Source: Alphaproteobacteria bacterium (GTDB taxonomy: Bacteria; Pseudomonadota; Alphaproteobacteria; Rhizobiales; Aestuariivirgaceae). Taken from it: a stretch of 64,000 nt of DNA. Of the stretch, positions 25,180 to 34,100 are shown piece by piece; position 1 is the stretch's first letter; each line of letters begins with the position of its first letter. The stretch covers positions 62,001-126,000 of the forward strand of contig JAHEFB010000003.1 in assembly GCA_024640405.1 (NCBI GenBank). The letters are read 5' to 3'. Below the pieces are notes generated by a model. It made no database searches. It worked only from the letters and a program-made list of their open reading frames with translations, and was not told the DNA's origin. Both the position numbers and the translations under genes were made by a program.

Positions 25180-26057
25180 GCCGCCGTCCCCGTCACAATC
25201 TGGTCGAGCCGGTCATGCACAAAATTCAGATCATCCTGATCTTTCAGTGCCACTCCAATGGCGCGTTTGAAAGCGTCGGGCCATTGCGCGCCTTGTGATT
25301 GAAGCAGCGTTACCGCTTCTGCCCATTCTACAGTTTCGGCGACACCCGGTGGCTTGGTCAGCGGTTCAGCCCGCAGACGCCCCACTGCGGCGACCACCCG
25401 GTCCGCCGTATCGCGTGCGACAGAACTTGCCCGCATCATCACGATCTCGGCTTCGCGCAACGCATCCGGATAGTCAATCCAGTGATACACGCAACGCCTG
25501 CGCAACGCCTCGTGCAATTCCCGTGTCCGGTTGGAGGTCAGCACCACCACCGGACGCTGGTCGGCCCGCACAGTGCCACGTTCGGGTATCGAAATCTGGA
25601 AATCCGACAGGAACTCCAGCAGGAATGCCTCAAATTCATGGTCTGATCTGTCGACCTCGTCGATCAGCAGCAGGACATTCCCCCCCGATTGCAGTGCGTC
25701 CAGCATGGGACGGGCAATCAAAAATTCATCCTTGTATATGTTGACATATTCATCGCCGGCCTGCCGGATGGCCAGCATCTGACGCGGGTAGTTCCATTCA
25801 TAAAGTGCAGCACCGGCATCAATGCCCTCGTAACACTGCAACCGGATCAGCCGCCTTCCAAGTATTGACGACAACGCCTTGGCAGCTTCGGTCTTGCCGA
25901 CACCCGGTGCGCCTTCCAGCAGCAACGGCTTGCCCAGCGCCAGAGCAAGATAGGCAGACGTCGACAAGCCGTCGTCCGACAGGTACTGCGCTGCCTGCAG
26001 AGCCTCATGAAGCTCCGGAGGGTTGGATATCCCCGCTATGGTCTGGGTGACGGGCAT
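25176..26057 (-). CDS. MoxR-type AAA ATPase, CoxD-like
   Basis: 293 residues. Walker A GAPGVGKTEAAKAL near residue 50, Walker B LLLIDEVDRSDHEFEAFLLE, sensor 1 VVVLTSNRTRELHEALRRRC with Arg fingers. MoxR ATPases act as chaperones for metalloenzyme cofactor insertion; the CoxD subgroup is associated with Mo hydroxylase clusters and inserts sulfur or copper in CO dehydrogenase. It is encoded 18 bases after the second large-subunit gene and overlaps the VWA partner gene, so it is very likely dedicated to this molybdenum hydroxylase. Confidence 0.9.
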   Translation of the reverse strand: MPVTQTIAGISNPPELHEALQAAQYLSDDGLSTSAYLALALGKPLLLEGAPGVGKTEAAKALSSILGRRLIRLQCYEGIDAGAALYEWNYPRQMLAIRQAGDEYVNIYKDEFLIARPMLDALQSGGNVLLLIDEVDRSDHEFEAFLLEFLSDFQISIPERGTVRADQRPVVVLTSNRTRELHEALRRRCVYHWIDYPDALREAEIVMMRASSVARDTADRVVAAVGRLRAEPLTKPPGVAETVEWAEAVTLLQSQGAQWPDAFKRAIGVALKDQDDLNFVHDRLDQIVTGTAA

Positions 26058-26075
26058 GAGGTTTCCGGTCCGCCT

Positions 26076-27098
26076 TTATCGCTGGCCCTGCGGCCTGGCA
26101 CCGCCATTGGCCTTGATACCGCGCAGCACTTTTTCAGGCGTGATCGGCAACTCGTCTATGCGCACGCCAACCGCGTTGAACACGGCATTGGCAACCGCTG
26201 GCAACACCGGATTGGCACACATTTCGCCGGGTCCCTTGCCACCGTAAGGGCCATCCGGCGCCGGTCGCTCCAGTATGGCAATATCGTGTGGAGCGATGTC
26301 ACCGGGTCCCGGCATCAGGTACTGGTTGAAGTCAGCCGGACCATGCGTGCGTTCGGGATAGTAGGGTTCCGTGGTTTCCCACAAGGCATGGCTCATCCCC
26401 ATCCAGGCACCGCCGACCAGTTGTTGCTCCACCATGCGCGGGTTGAGCGCCCGGCCGACTTCGTAGGCCGAGTTCATCTGCTTGACATCCACCTCGCCGG
26501 TTTCGTCATCGACCTCGATATCCACCACCAGAGCTGCGTGGGCATAACACGACACCGGTGTCATCTCACCGGTCTCGGGATCCACATCCGACAACGGGAT
26601 CAGGAATATGCCCCTGCCCGATACCGTCTTGCCCTGCTTGAACTGGGCGGCTCCGCATGCCTCGCCCGTAGAAATGGACCTGGATGGCGCGCCGCGGACA
26701 AAAATATTGCCCTTGCCATCAGTCTCCAGGTCCGCCGCATTGACTTCCAGCTCTTCTGCTGCAGCCTCCAGCATCACCGAGCGGGCCTCCTTGGCTGCCT
26801 GAATGACCGCATTACCGACACGGTGCGTACCGCGAGAGGCAAACGACCCCATACAGTGCGGACCCGTGTCGCTGTCTGCCGTGTCGACATAGACATCCTC
26901 AACCGGCACGCCGAGGGTTTCCGCCGCGATCTGCCGGGTTACCTGTTTCATGCCCTGGCCCAGATCAATTGACGAAAGCGCAACGCCGAATTTGCCGTCC
27001 GGATTGGAATGCACCAGTGCCTGGCTCGGATCACCGCCGAGATTCATGCCAATCGGGTAATTGATGGTGGCAAATCCTCTGCCTTTGTGAATGCTCAT
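26076..27098 (-). CDS. Molybdenum hydroxylase large subunit, C-terminal half (XDH/CoxL-like)
   Basis: 340 residues that correspond to the C-terminal part of xanthine dehydrogenase-type molybdopterin subunits. Recognisable are GRGFATINYPIGMNLGGDPS, the molybdopterin-binding IDLGQGMKQVTRQIAAETLG, DTDTGPHCMGSFASRGTHRVGNA-like segment, and the catalytic Glu in GGKGPGEMC near residue 300. It has no N-terminal domain: that is a separate protein encoded just upstream at 27101-28882. ATG 27098 starts two bases after that stop, with AGGAGGCGCTGACC as a strong ribosome-binding site inside the upstream gene. The two halves must associate to make one active site. Confidence 0.88.
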   Translation of the reverse strand: MSIHKGRGFATINYPIGMNLGGDPSQALVHSNPDGKFGVALSSIDLGQGMKQVTRQIAAETLGVPVEDVYVDTADSDTGPHCMGSFASRGTHRVGNAVIQAAKEARSVMLEAAAEELEVNAADLETDGKGNIFVRGAPSRSISTGEACGAAQFKQGKTVSGRGIFLIPLSDVDPETGEMTPVSCYAHAALVVDIEVDDETGEVDVKQMNSAYEVGRALNPRMVEQQLVGGAWMGMSHALWETTEPYYPERTHGPADFNQYLMPGPGDIAPHDIAILERPAPDGPYGGKGPGEMCANPVLPAVANAVFNAVGVRIDELPITPEKVLRGIKANGGARPQGQR

Positions 27099-27100
27099 GG

Positions 27101-28882
27101 TCAGCGCCTCCTGAAGCCGGAATTGGATGCGAATCGGCTGTAACCGGGCCGGTTGACCGGACGCGCCGACGGCGGACTGCTCTCTGGCGAGGGCGCAGCA
27201 GGCACTGGCGTCGGCGCGGGCGCAGCAGGTGGCGGGGCTTCCGGCGTTGCCGGCTGACTGGCTGGTGCAGCAGACGGTTGATAGGCAGGAGCAGCAGCCG
27301 GATGCGCATAACTCGGCTGCTGGGCCGCTGGCGAAGGCGCAGCAGGAGGTGGCACCGGCGGCGGCGGTGGAGTGTATGCAGCAGGTGCCGGTGCTGGTGA
27401 TGACGGGGCAATGGTGCGGGTCCGGCCACCGCCACTGCGTCCGGCGCGCCGATCACCGATCTTGCCGTCTTCATCTGTCACCGTATGGGGGATCGCGGCG
27501 CGCTCGCCACCACCGCCAACCATCGACGATGCCTGCTTGAATTCTTCCCGGATTGGCCAGTTGGCTTTTTCCGCAGCCACCTGAGCGCATTCGATCAGCG
27601 CACAGTTCTTGGCTTCCCGGCGGTGCGCTTTCATGTCGCCATCGCGATAAGCGTTGAGAATGCGGAACTCGACCGGGTTCATGCCGACTTCGTGGGCGAT
27701 CTTGTCCATCTGGCATTCAATGGCGAAATCCACGCCGGTGACCCCAAAGCCACGCATGGCGGTGGCCGGAGTCCGATTGGTGAACACGCAATACACATCC
27801 GATTTCACATTGGGTATATGATAGGGCCCCGGCAGATGGCCGGTACACTTGATGATGGCATAGCTGGAAAGCCGGGTGTAGGCGCCGGCGTCGAAATAAC
27901 CGGTAAACTGGCGGGCGATAATGCGGCCGTCATTCATCACGCCGTCTTTCAGGTACCAGCGTTCGGCACCGCGCGGCGCGCCGACCTGCATTTCCTCTTC
28001 CCTGTCCCACACAAACCGGCACGGCTTGCCGGTCAGCATGCAGCCAAGTATCGCCATTGGCTCAACCAGACTGTCGACCTTGCCGCCAAACCCACCGCCA
28101 ACCGTGCCGCCGATAAAGTGCAGGCGGTTGGAGCTGACATTGAGCAGCTTACCGGCGGTTCCAAGCGAAAAGAACAGCGCCTGGGTCGAGGTGTAGCAAA
28201 CAAATCGGTCATTGGTTTCAGGTGCCGCAATTGCACCATTGGTTTCAACCGGCGCCTGCTCTATGGGCGACATCTGATAGCGCCCCTCGATTATTTTGTC
28301 TGCCTGTGCAAAAGCGGTTTCCACATCGCCGTAGCGCAGTTTCTGGTGATCGTACTTTTCGTGGTAGTCGAACGAGTTGTTGGGATAGACCTCGTTCACC
28401 ACCGGCGCGTCCGGTTTCAGGGCTTCTTCAACATCCAGCACATGCGGCAGCACCTCCCAGTCCACCTTGACCGCCGCCACTGCATCGCGTGCCTGCCGGT
28501 CGCTGCTTGCAATGATTGCCAGTACCGGTTCGCCGACATAGCTCACTTTTTTCGACGAAAGCAGCGCTTCGTCATCACGGCCGAAATTCAAAAGGCTCAA
28601 CAAGGTGTTGAAATTGTTCGGCACATCGTCAGGGCGAATGACCTTGACGACACCCGGCATGTTTGCCGCTTGTGAAAAATCCACCGAACGTATCCTGGCA
28701 TGGTGGTGCGGGCTGCGGACGCAACGGATCTGCAACAGACCATCAAACAGATGATCATCGAAGTAAGGCGAACGGCCGGTCACATGACCGAGCGCATCTT
28801 GTCGCTGGGTGCCCTTGCCGATTTCGTTGAGGTTGTCATCGCGTTCATCGGCGAACAGCTCTTTGCGGAATTCCACGCTCAT
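27101..28882 (-). CDS. Molybdenum hydroxylase large subunit, N-terminal half with Pro/Ala-rich tail
   Basis: 593 residues. Residues about 20-485 are the aldehyde oxidase/xanthine dehydrogenase a/b hammerhead domain (ALGHVTGRSPYFDD, PNNFNTLLSLLNFGRDDEA) and the first half of the molybdopterin-binding region (IGGTVGGGFGGKVDS, AMRGFGVTGVDF near 390). The active-site loop AMRGFG is of the xanthine dehydrogenase type, not the AYRCSFR of CO dehydrogenase. Residues about 488-593 form a low-complexity Pro/Ala/Ser tail ending GFRRR. A single-gene large subunit would be about 780 residues; here the chain is interrupted and the C-terminal half is encoded by the next gene. ATG 28882 was chosen over GTG 28891. 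Confidence 0.87.
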   Translation of the reverse strand: MSVEFRKELFADERDDNLNEIGKGTQRQDALGHVTGRSPYFDDHLFDGLLQIRCVRSPHHHARIRSVDFSQAANMPGVVKVIRPDDVPNNFNTLLSLLNFGRDDEALLSSKKVSYVGEPVLAIIASSDRQARDAVAAVKVDWEVLPHVLDVEEALKPDAPVVNEVYPNNSFDYHEKYDHQKLRYGDVETAFAQADKIIEGRYQMSPIEQAPVETNGAIAAPETNDRFVCYTSTQALFFSLGTAGKLLNVSSNRLHFIGGTVGGGFGGKVDSLVEPMAILGCMLTGKPCRFVWDREEEMQVGAPRGAERWYLKDGVMNDGRIIARQFTGYFDAGAYTRLSSYAIIKCTGHLPGPYHIPNVKSDVYCVFTNRTPATAMRGFGVTGVDFAIECQMDKIAHEVGMNPVEFRILNAYRDGDMKAHRREAKNCALIECAQVAAEKANWPIREEFKQASSMVGGGGERAAIPHTVTDEDGKIGDRRAGRSGGGRTRTIAPSSPAPAPAAYTPPPPPVPPPAAPSPAAQQPSYAHPAAAPAYQPSAAPASQPATPEAPPPAAPAPTPVPAAPSPESSPPSARPVNRPGYSRFASNSGFRRR

Positions 28883-28897
28883 GGGGATCACACTTCC

Positions 28898-29383
28898 TTA
28901 TGCGCTGCGCCGTCCGGCACCGTTTTGTGCGGCATCCAGAATGGCTTCGATTATGGGTTCATAGCCGGTGCATCGGCAGATATTGCCGGAGATCGCTTCG
29001 ACAACGTCATCGCGGCTCGGGTTCGGATTTCGATCCAGTAGAGATTTTGCAGCCATCAGCATGCCGGATGTGCAAAATCCGCACTGGGCCGCAAAATGCC
29101 GCATGAATGCATCCTGCAACGGATGCAGCTCCGCGCCTTGCGCCAGTCCACCTGTACTGCTCAGCGATCGGCCCTCAACTGTCTCCGCAAGCGTCAGGCA
29201 ACTCAGGTGCGCTTCGCCATCGATCAGCACCGTGCAGGCACCACAAGTGCCCTGCCCGCAGCCATACTTCGGCGACAGATCGCCAACGCCGCGCCGCAGT
29301 ACATCCAGAAGGTTTTGACCGTCGTCCACGAACACGGCCTTGCTTTCGCCATTGAGGGTAAATTGCACAGGTTTCTTGCTCAT
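28898..29383 (-). CDS. Molybdenum hydroxylase 2Fe-2S subunit (CoxS-type)
   Basis: 161 residues, usual for the small subunit. The N-terminal plant-ferredoxin-like cluster ligands are in YGCGQGTCGACTVLIDG and the C-terminal cluster in QCGFCTSGM and ICRCTGYEPI. It transfers electrons from the molybdenum site to the FAD subunit or an acceptor. ATG 29383 follows the strong GGGAGGGTGAAGC site and lies 6 bases after the FAD-subunit stop; the longer frame to 29446 overlaps that gene and lacks family similarity. Cytoplasmic, or membrane-attached through the SRPBCC proteins. Confidence 0.93.
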   Translation of the reverse strand: MSKKPVQFTLNGESKAVFVDDGQNLLDVLRRGVGDLSPKYGCGQGTCGACTVLIDGEAHLSCLTLAETVEGRSLSSTGGLAQGAELHPLQDAFMRHFAAQCGFCTSGMLMAAKSLLDRNPNPSRDDVVEAISGNICRCTGYEPIIEAILDAAQNGAGRRSA

Positions 29384-29388
29384 TTGCT

Positions 29389-30192
29389 TCACCCTCCCAG
29401 CAGGGTGCGCTTGAGGTGAACAGGAGCGACTTCCCGGCGATACCACGATGACGCAATCGCATCAGTCGGCGGCTCGATGCCGCTGGTGGCAGCAGACAGC
29501 GCGTTGCCGACCCCCGTTTCATCCAGCGTAGCCCCTTCCAGCGCCTGCTCCACTGCTTGAACGCGCATCGGCGTCGGCCCCATAGAAGAGTAGGCAACAC
29601 GGGCACCGGAAACCCTGCCGCCGGATTGCGGTATCCAGGCGGCAATGGTCATCAGGGAGACACCCTTTGGTTTCACCCTGCTGACTTTCCGGAATTTGAA
29701 TATGCCGGACTGCGGCCTGACTATGCTGACGGACGCTACCAGTACGCGCGGTTCACGGGTCCGGTCGCGCAGCAAATCGGGAAGTGTTGAAGTTTGTCCG
29801 CCGGCAAGCGTGACCTGACAATCCAGCACCAGGAGCGCCGCCGTCAGGTCACCATAAGGGTGTTCGGCAAACAGGTTGCCACCCACCGTCGCCATGTTGC
29901 GGATGGCGGGACCACCAACTGCACGCGCAACCGGATGCAGGAATTCAAGATCTCTGCTGGCAAGTATCTGCGCCATTGTCACCCGGGAGCCGATGATCAG
30001 TCGGTCACCCTGCGCCTGTATCTCAGTCAACGCCGGATCATTGGCCAACAATATGGTGTTGAATGACTGATCGCCCTCATTGACTGCTCGCATGATCAAG
30101 GTTCCCCCGCCCATGAAGCGCGCCGCCCGGTCTCCCGACAAGGCAGTCGCTGCCTCTGCAGTACTGGCAAATGTCTTGACGCTGATACTCAT
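29389..30192 (-). CDS. Molybdenum hydroxylase FAD-binding subunit (CoxM-type)
   Basis: 267 residues. FAD-binding segments are GGGTLIMRAVNEGD (residues about 28-41) and the second loop RNMATVGGNLFAEHPYGDL near residue 100, both characteristic of the PCMH-type FAD subunit in CO dehydrogenase/xanthine dehydrogenase. The C-terminal CO_deh_flav_C domain follows (PKGVSLMTIAAWIPQSGGRVSGARVAYSSMG). Gene order M-S-L matches CoxMSL operons. It starts 21 bases downstream of an SRPBCC gene, so all are in one transcript. Confidence 0.92.
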   Translation of the reverse strand: MSISVKTFASTAEAATALSGDRAARFMGGGTLIMRAVNEGDQSFNTILLANDPALTEIQAQGDRLIIGSRVTMAQILASRDLEFLHPVARAVGGPAIRNMATVGGNLFAEHPYGDLTAALLVLDCQVTLAGGQTSTLPDLLRDRTREPRVLVASVSIVRPQSGIFKFRKVSRVKPKGVSLMTIAAWIPQSGGRVSGARVAYSSMGPTPMRVQAVEQALEGATLDETGVGNALSAATSGIEPPTDAIASSWYRREVAPVHLKRTLLGG

Positions 30193-30213
30193 TTCGTTCC
30201 TTTCGGCCCTTTT

Positions 30214-30657
30214 TCAGGCAGCCACGCCCATATGGCTTCGAATGGCCTCAAAACCTGCTTCGTAGATCTGACTTCCGACCATATTTTCAAGCTGGGATTC
30301 TTCGCCAGCCGGCGTGGTGAAATTGCCTTCCCATTGCCAGAAGGTGCGGTCGCCATCCGTCACAGGGAACAGCCGCACATGGCTGACATAATTGAACAGC
30401 GGCACCGGGGTATCCAGCAGGCAGTAGCTGTAGGCCGCGTCGATGTCAGACAGGGTCATCAGCTGTTCTCGCAACAGCGAACCGTCCTTGAGGTGAAATT
30501 TGCGGATACATCCGACTACGTCAGACGCCCGGCCGCGTTCAATTTCGCTGTCAGCCACCGCTGGATGCCAGCGGTCATGACCGTTGAAATCACGCAACAC
30601 GTCCCACACTGCATCTATCGGTGCGTTTAATATTGTGCTTTTCAGAACCTTGACCAT
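30214..30657 (-). CDS. SRPBCC family protein 2 (CoxG/MxaD-like)
   Basis: 147 residues. The START/Bet v1-like fold begins STILNAPIDAVWDVLRDFNGHDRWHPAVADSEIERG, with the typical W-x-HP substrate-pocket motif, then VGCIRKFHLKDGSLLREQLMTLSDID. It is clearly paralogous to the next upstream gene (30664-31101), sharing the DFNG..RWHP, VGCIRKF and REQL..LSD segments. CoxG-type SRPBCC proteins anchor CO dehydrogenase to the membrane; others bind hydrophobic substrates. Either job is possible. It lies between its paralog (6-base gap) and the FAD subunit gene. Confidence 0.85.
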   Translation of the reverse strand: MVKVLKSTILNAPIDAVWDVLRDFNGHDRWHPAVADSEIERGRASDVVGCIRKFHLKDGSLLREQLMTLSDIDAAYSYCLLDTPVPLFNYVSHVRLFPVTDGDRTFWQWEGNFTTPAGEESQLENMVGSQIYEAGFEAIRSHMGVAA

Positions 30658-30663
30658 GATGCC

Positions 30664-31101
30664 CTATCCGCCGAAATGCCGTTTCAGGGCGTCAAACCCG
30701 CCTTGGAAAACGTTGGTTGCAATACCGTTCGACACATCCGCTTCCACATCGGGAGCGCAATCAAACTCCGCCGACCATTCCACGAAGCACCTGTCACCGT
30801 CGCTGACCGGCGTGAGCCGCAGGGTCGCCACGTAGTTCTCTATCGGCATCGGGCTTTCCAGAATGGAATAGGTGCAAAACGTGTCGTAGTCACTCAACGC
30901 CAGCAGCTGTTCGCGAATCTGGTCGCCGTTCTGCAACCGGAATTTACGGATGCAGCCGACCTTGTCAGCCGGCTCACCGTTCTCAATCTGGCTGTCGGCA
31001 ATGCGCGGATGCCAGCGCGGCAGACCATTGAAATCACGCACCCGTTCCCAAACCTTCGGGGCGGGAGCCGCAACGACGCTGGATACATATACTCGTGCCA
31101 T
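30664..31101 (-). CDS. SRPBCC family protein 1 (CoxG/MxaD-like)
   Basis: 145 residues. Starts ARVYVSSVVAAPAPKVWERVRDFNG and includes RWHPRIADSQIENG, VGCIRKFRLQNGDQIREQLLALSDYD and the C-terminal amphipathic helix NVFQGGFDALKRHFGG, the complete SRPBCC pattern. It appears to be a tandem duplicate of the following gene. The hydrophobic cavity of this fold suggests lipid or aromatic ligand binding, fitting a catabolic or membrane-tethering role for the adjacent molybdenum hydroxylase. It begins 12 bases after the giant flotillin gene stop. Confidence 0.85.
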   Translation of the reverse strand: MARVYVSSVVAAPAPKVWERVRDFNGLPRWHPRIADSQIENGEPADKVGCIRKFRLQNGDQIREQLLALSDYDTFCTYSILESPMPIENYVATLRLTPVSDGDRCFVEWSAEFDCAPDVEADVSNGIATNVFQGGFDALKRHFGG

Positions 31102-31113
31102 GTCTGTCGCCGC

Positions 31114-34100
31114 CTATTTCTTTGCCTTGGTGCCGTCGTCATCGGCAGGCCTGCCGGTATCGTCACCGGAACCGCTGCCTTCAGACTTGCCGCCGCGGCC
31201 GGCTTCCTTGGCGATTCGTTGCATGTCGGACGCCTCGCGCATCAGACCTGGTTGCTTCGACAAATTGGATCCGTCGATACCGATATCGGAAAGAAGGCTG
31301 TCCACCATGGGAGCCTGTACCCGATAGCGAAGCGCCGAGTTGATCACTTCGTCGGTCGGCGTGCCCTTTCCGCCGCCGTCGCCACCACCGGAACCGCCTC
31401 CAGTGTTCATTCCGTCAAGCTGCATGATGCGGATATCCTGGATTTTCTCCATCGGTTTGACCGATGCCGCGACAATGCCCTCGACCTTGTCGAGCAGTTT
31501 GCGGCGGAACAGACCGAAGCGGGCTTCGTCCGAAAGCACATTCTCTGCCTCGTACAACAGCTTTTGCGCTTCTGCCTCGACAACCGCCCGAATCCGGTCG
31601 GCTTCTGCCGCAATGCGGGCTTCGGCTGCTGCTTTTTCCGCCATCACCACATCGACGCTGCGGCGGCGATTGGCAACCTCGGTCTCACGGGTTGTCTTGA
31701 TTCGCTCTTCGGCTTCTGCTGCCTGGGCGCGAGCAAGGTCTGCCTCAGCCTGGGCTGCCGACCGTTCCAGCGACTTCTTGTAAAGATCGACGGCCTTTTC
31801 CATCTCGGCGGATTCGACTTCCCGTTCGCGATTGACCTCCAGCTTGCGCCGTTCCGTCTCATGTCCGATACGCGCGTCATCAAGCCCGCGTTCGGATGCA
31901 ATGCGTGAGCGTTCAATATCCTCATGTGAGGCAATTTCTGCTTCACGCAATGCCTGCATACGGGCAACTTCCAGCTGCTCCAGCGACCGCTTGCGCTCAA
32001 GCCGTGCCGCATCCAGCGCCTGTTCACGTTCAACGTCGGAACGATCCACATCCCGCTGCGCAGCAATTTCAGCCTGCCTGACCCGGGCTTCTGCACCCGC
32101 GCGTTCCGATTTTGCCTCGGCGACTGCAACAATGCGTTGCTCATCTGCCTGTTCGATGATGGCCTTGCGCTCTATGTCCACTAGGTCGCGGGCCTTGGAG
32201 GCTTCTATCCGCTCCTTGTCCACGTTCAGTTCAACATTGATGCGTTCGCGCTCGACCTTGTCCCGTTTGGATATTTCCCGGGTTTCAACAGCTTCATCGC
32301 GTCCGATCTCACGATCTCTGATCTCCTGCTCGGCCGCAATGCGTTCAGCCTTTACGGTTTTTTCCTGAGCAACACGGGCCGCCTCGATTGCCTCGTTCGC
32401 GGCAATCTGTGCCTGGTCAAGCGCCTTGTTCCGCTCAATCTCAAGGTTGCGGATTTCTTCATCGCGGTTAATCTGGTCGCGCGAAGTTTCCTTTTCCTTT
32501 TCGATCTTCAGCCTGTCAACGACACGGCGTGATGCAGCCTGCGTGCTTTCGACGGCCTCCTGCCGCTCGATCTCGCGCACCCGGATCTCGGTTTCCGCAA
32601 CAATGCGTTCCGCATCCACCTTCTTCTTCTGGGCAATACGGGCGGCTTCGGTTACCTCTTGGGCCGCAACCTCACGCAGCGTGGTTGCTTCGGTGCGTTC
32701 AATCCGCTCGGCATCTATTTTCGCTTGCTGTGCAAGACGCGCAGTCTCAGTCACCTCAGATGCGTTGATCTGCGCCGTGTCGATCGCCCTGTTGCGGGCA
32801 ATCTCGCGTTCACGCAGATCCTGCTCGAAGGCAACGCGCTCTGCCGCAATCTTCTTCTCCTGGGCAATGCGGGCAGCTTCGGTTGCCTCTGCAGAGGCAA
32901 TTTCGGCTTCCTGAATGGCCTGGGTCCGGTGGATATCGCGGGCCTTGGTGGCCTGCTCACTGTCGATGCGCTCAACCGCCAGCTTCAGCTCCTGCGCGAT
33001 GCGAGTGGCTTCGACAGCTTCACGAGCCGCAATCTCGGCTTCATCTATCGCGCGGTTGCGTTCGATCTGCAGCGCGCGTACCCGTTCTTCCAGACCGATA
33101 CGCGATATTTCTGTAGACTCGCGTGCTACGATATCTGCTTCTTCCAGTGTCCGGCGTTGCTCAATTTCAAGCCCTCGCGTGACCTGCTCAGAGGCAATCC
33201 TTTCGGCCGCAAGCTTTTTCTCACGGGCTATGCGGGCAGCTTCTGTAGCTTGCTGGGCGGCAATTTCCGCCTCCTCCAGTGCTTTCTGCCGGTCAATTTC
33301 AAGCGCCCGGATTTTCTTGTCGGATGCAATACGGTCGCTGTTGACTTCTGTTTCCTGGGCAATGCGCAGCTTTTCCGTTGCTTCGCGCGAAGCAATCGTC
33401 GCTGCCTCCACGGCCTGACCGCGGGCGATTTCACGACGCTGGGTATCTTCCTCTTTGGAGATACGCGCCTCGGTTAACGAGCGCTCCTGTTCAATGCGGG
33501 CTTCAGTTATGGTACGTTCCTGTTCTATTCGGGCACGTTCTGTCGCCTCGGTTGCTGCAATCTGCGCATGTTCGATGGATTGCCGTCGTGCAATTTCTTG
33601 AGCCTCGGTCTGCTGCTCATTGGTTATCCTCGCCTCATTGACATGACGTTCCTGTTCAATGCGGGCCCGTTCGGTCTTCTCTCTCGCGCCGATCTCGGCA
33701 GCCTCCACGGCCTGCTGGCGTTCGATCTCCTGCTGGCGAATATCGCGTTCGGAAGCAATTCGGGCTTCGGATACCTGGCGTTCCTGGGCAATGCGCTGGG
33801 TCTCGATGGTTTCACGCGCAGTGATCTGTGCGCGTTCAGCATCGGTTTCACGTTCGGCACGTTCACGGGCCAGTTCAGCACGTTGCTGGGCACGGCGGAA
33901 CTCGACATCGCGTTCCTGTGTCAGACGGGCCTCTTCGCTTTCGCGTTCGATCTCCAACGCCTGCTTTTCAGCTTCCAGGTTGCGTGAGCGAATCCGGATC
34001 ATCGAATCCTGCTCGATGTCGTTGCGCAGCTTGCGCTTGGCTTCGATGTCCTCGATCAGCCGGGTAAGACCGTCGGCATCGAATCTGTTGGACGGGTTGA

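Noticed and set aside
26076-28882. Aerobic carbon monoxide dehydrogenase (coxL)
   Set aside because: The CoxM, S and maturation genes resemble the CO system, but the active-site loop reads AMRGFG, the xanthine dehydrogenase type, not the AYRCSFR required for form I CO dehydrogenase.
26076-28882. Large subunit gene broken by frameshift (pseudogene)
   Set aside because: The second half has its own strong ribosome-binding site and start, both halves are intact, and a defined Pro-rich tail ends the first; this is an organised split.
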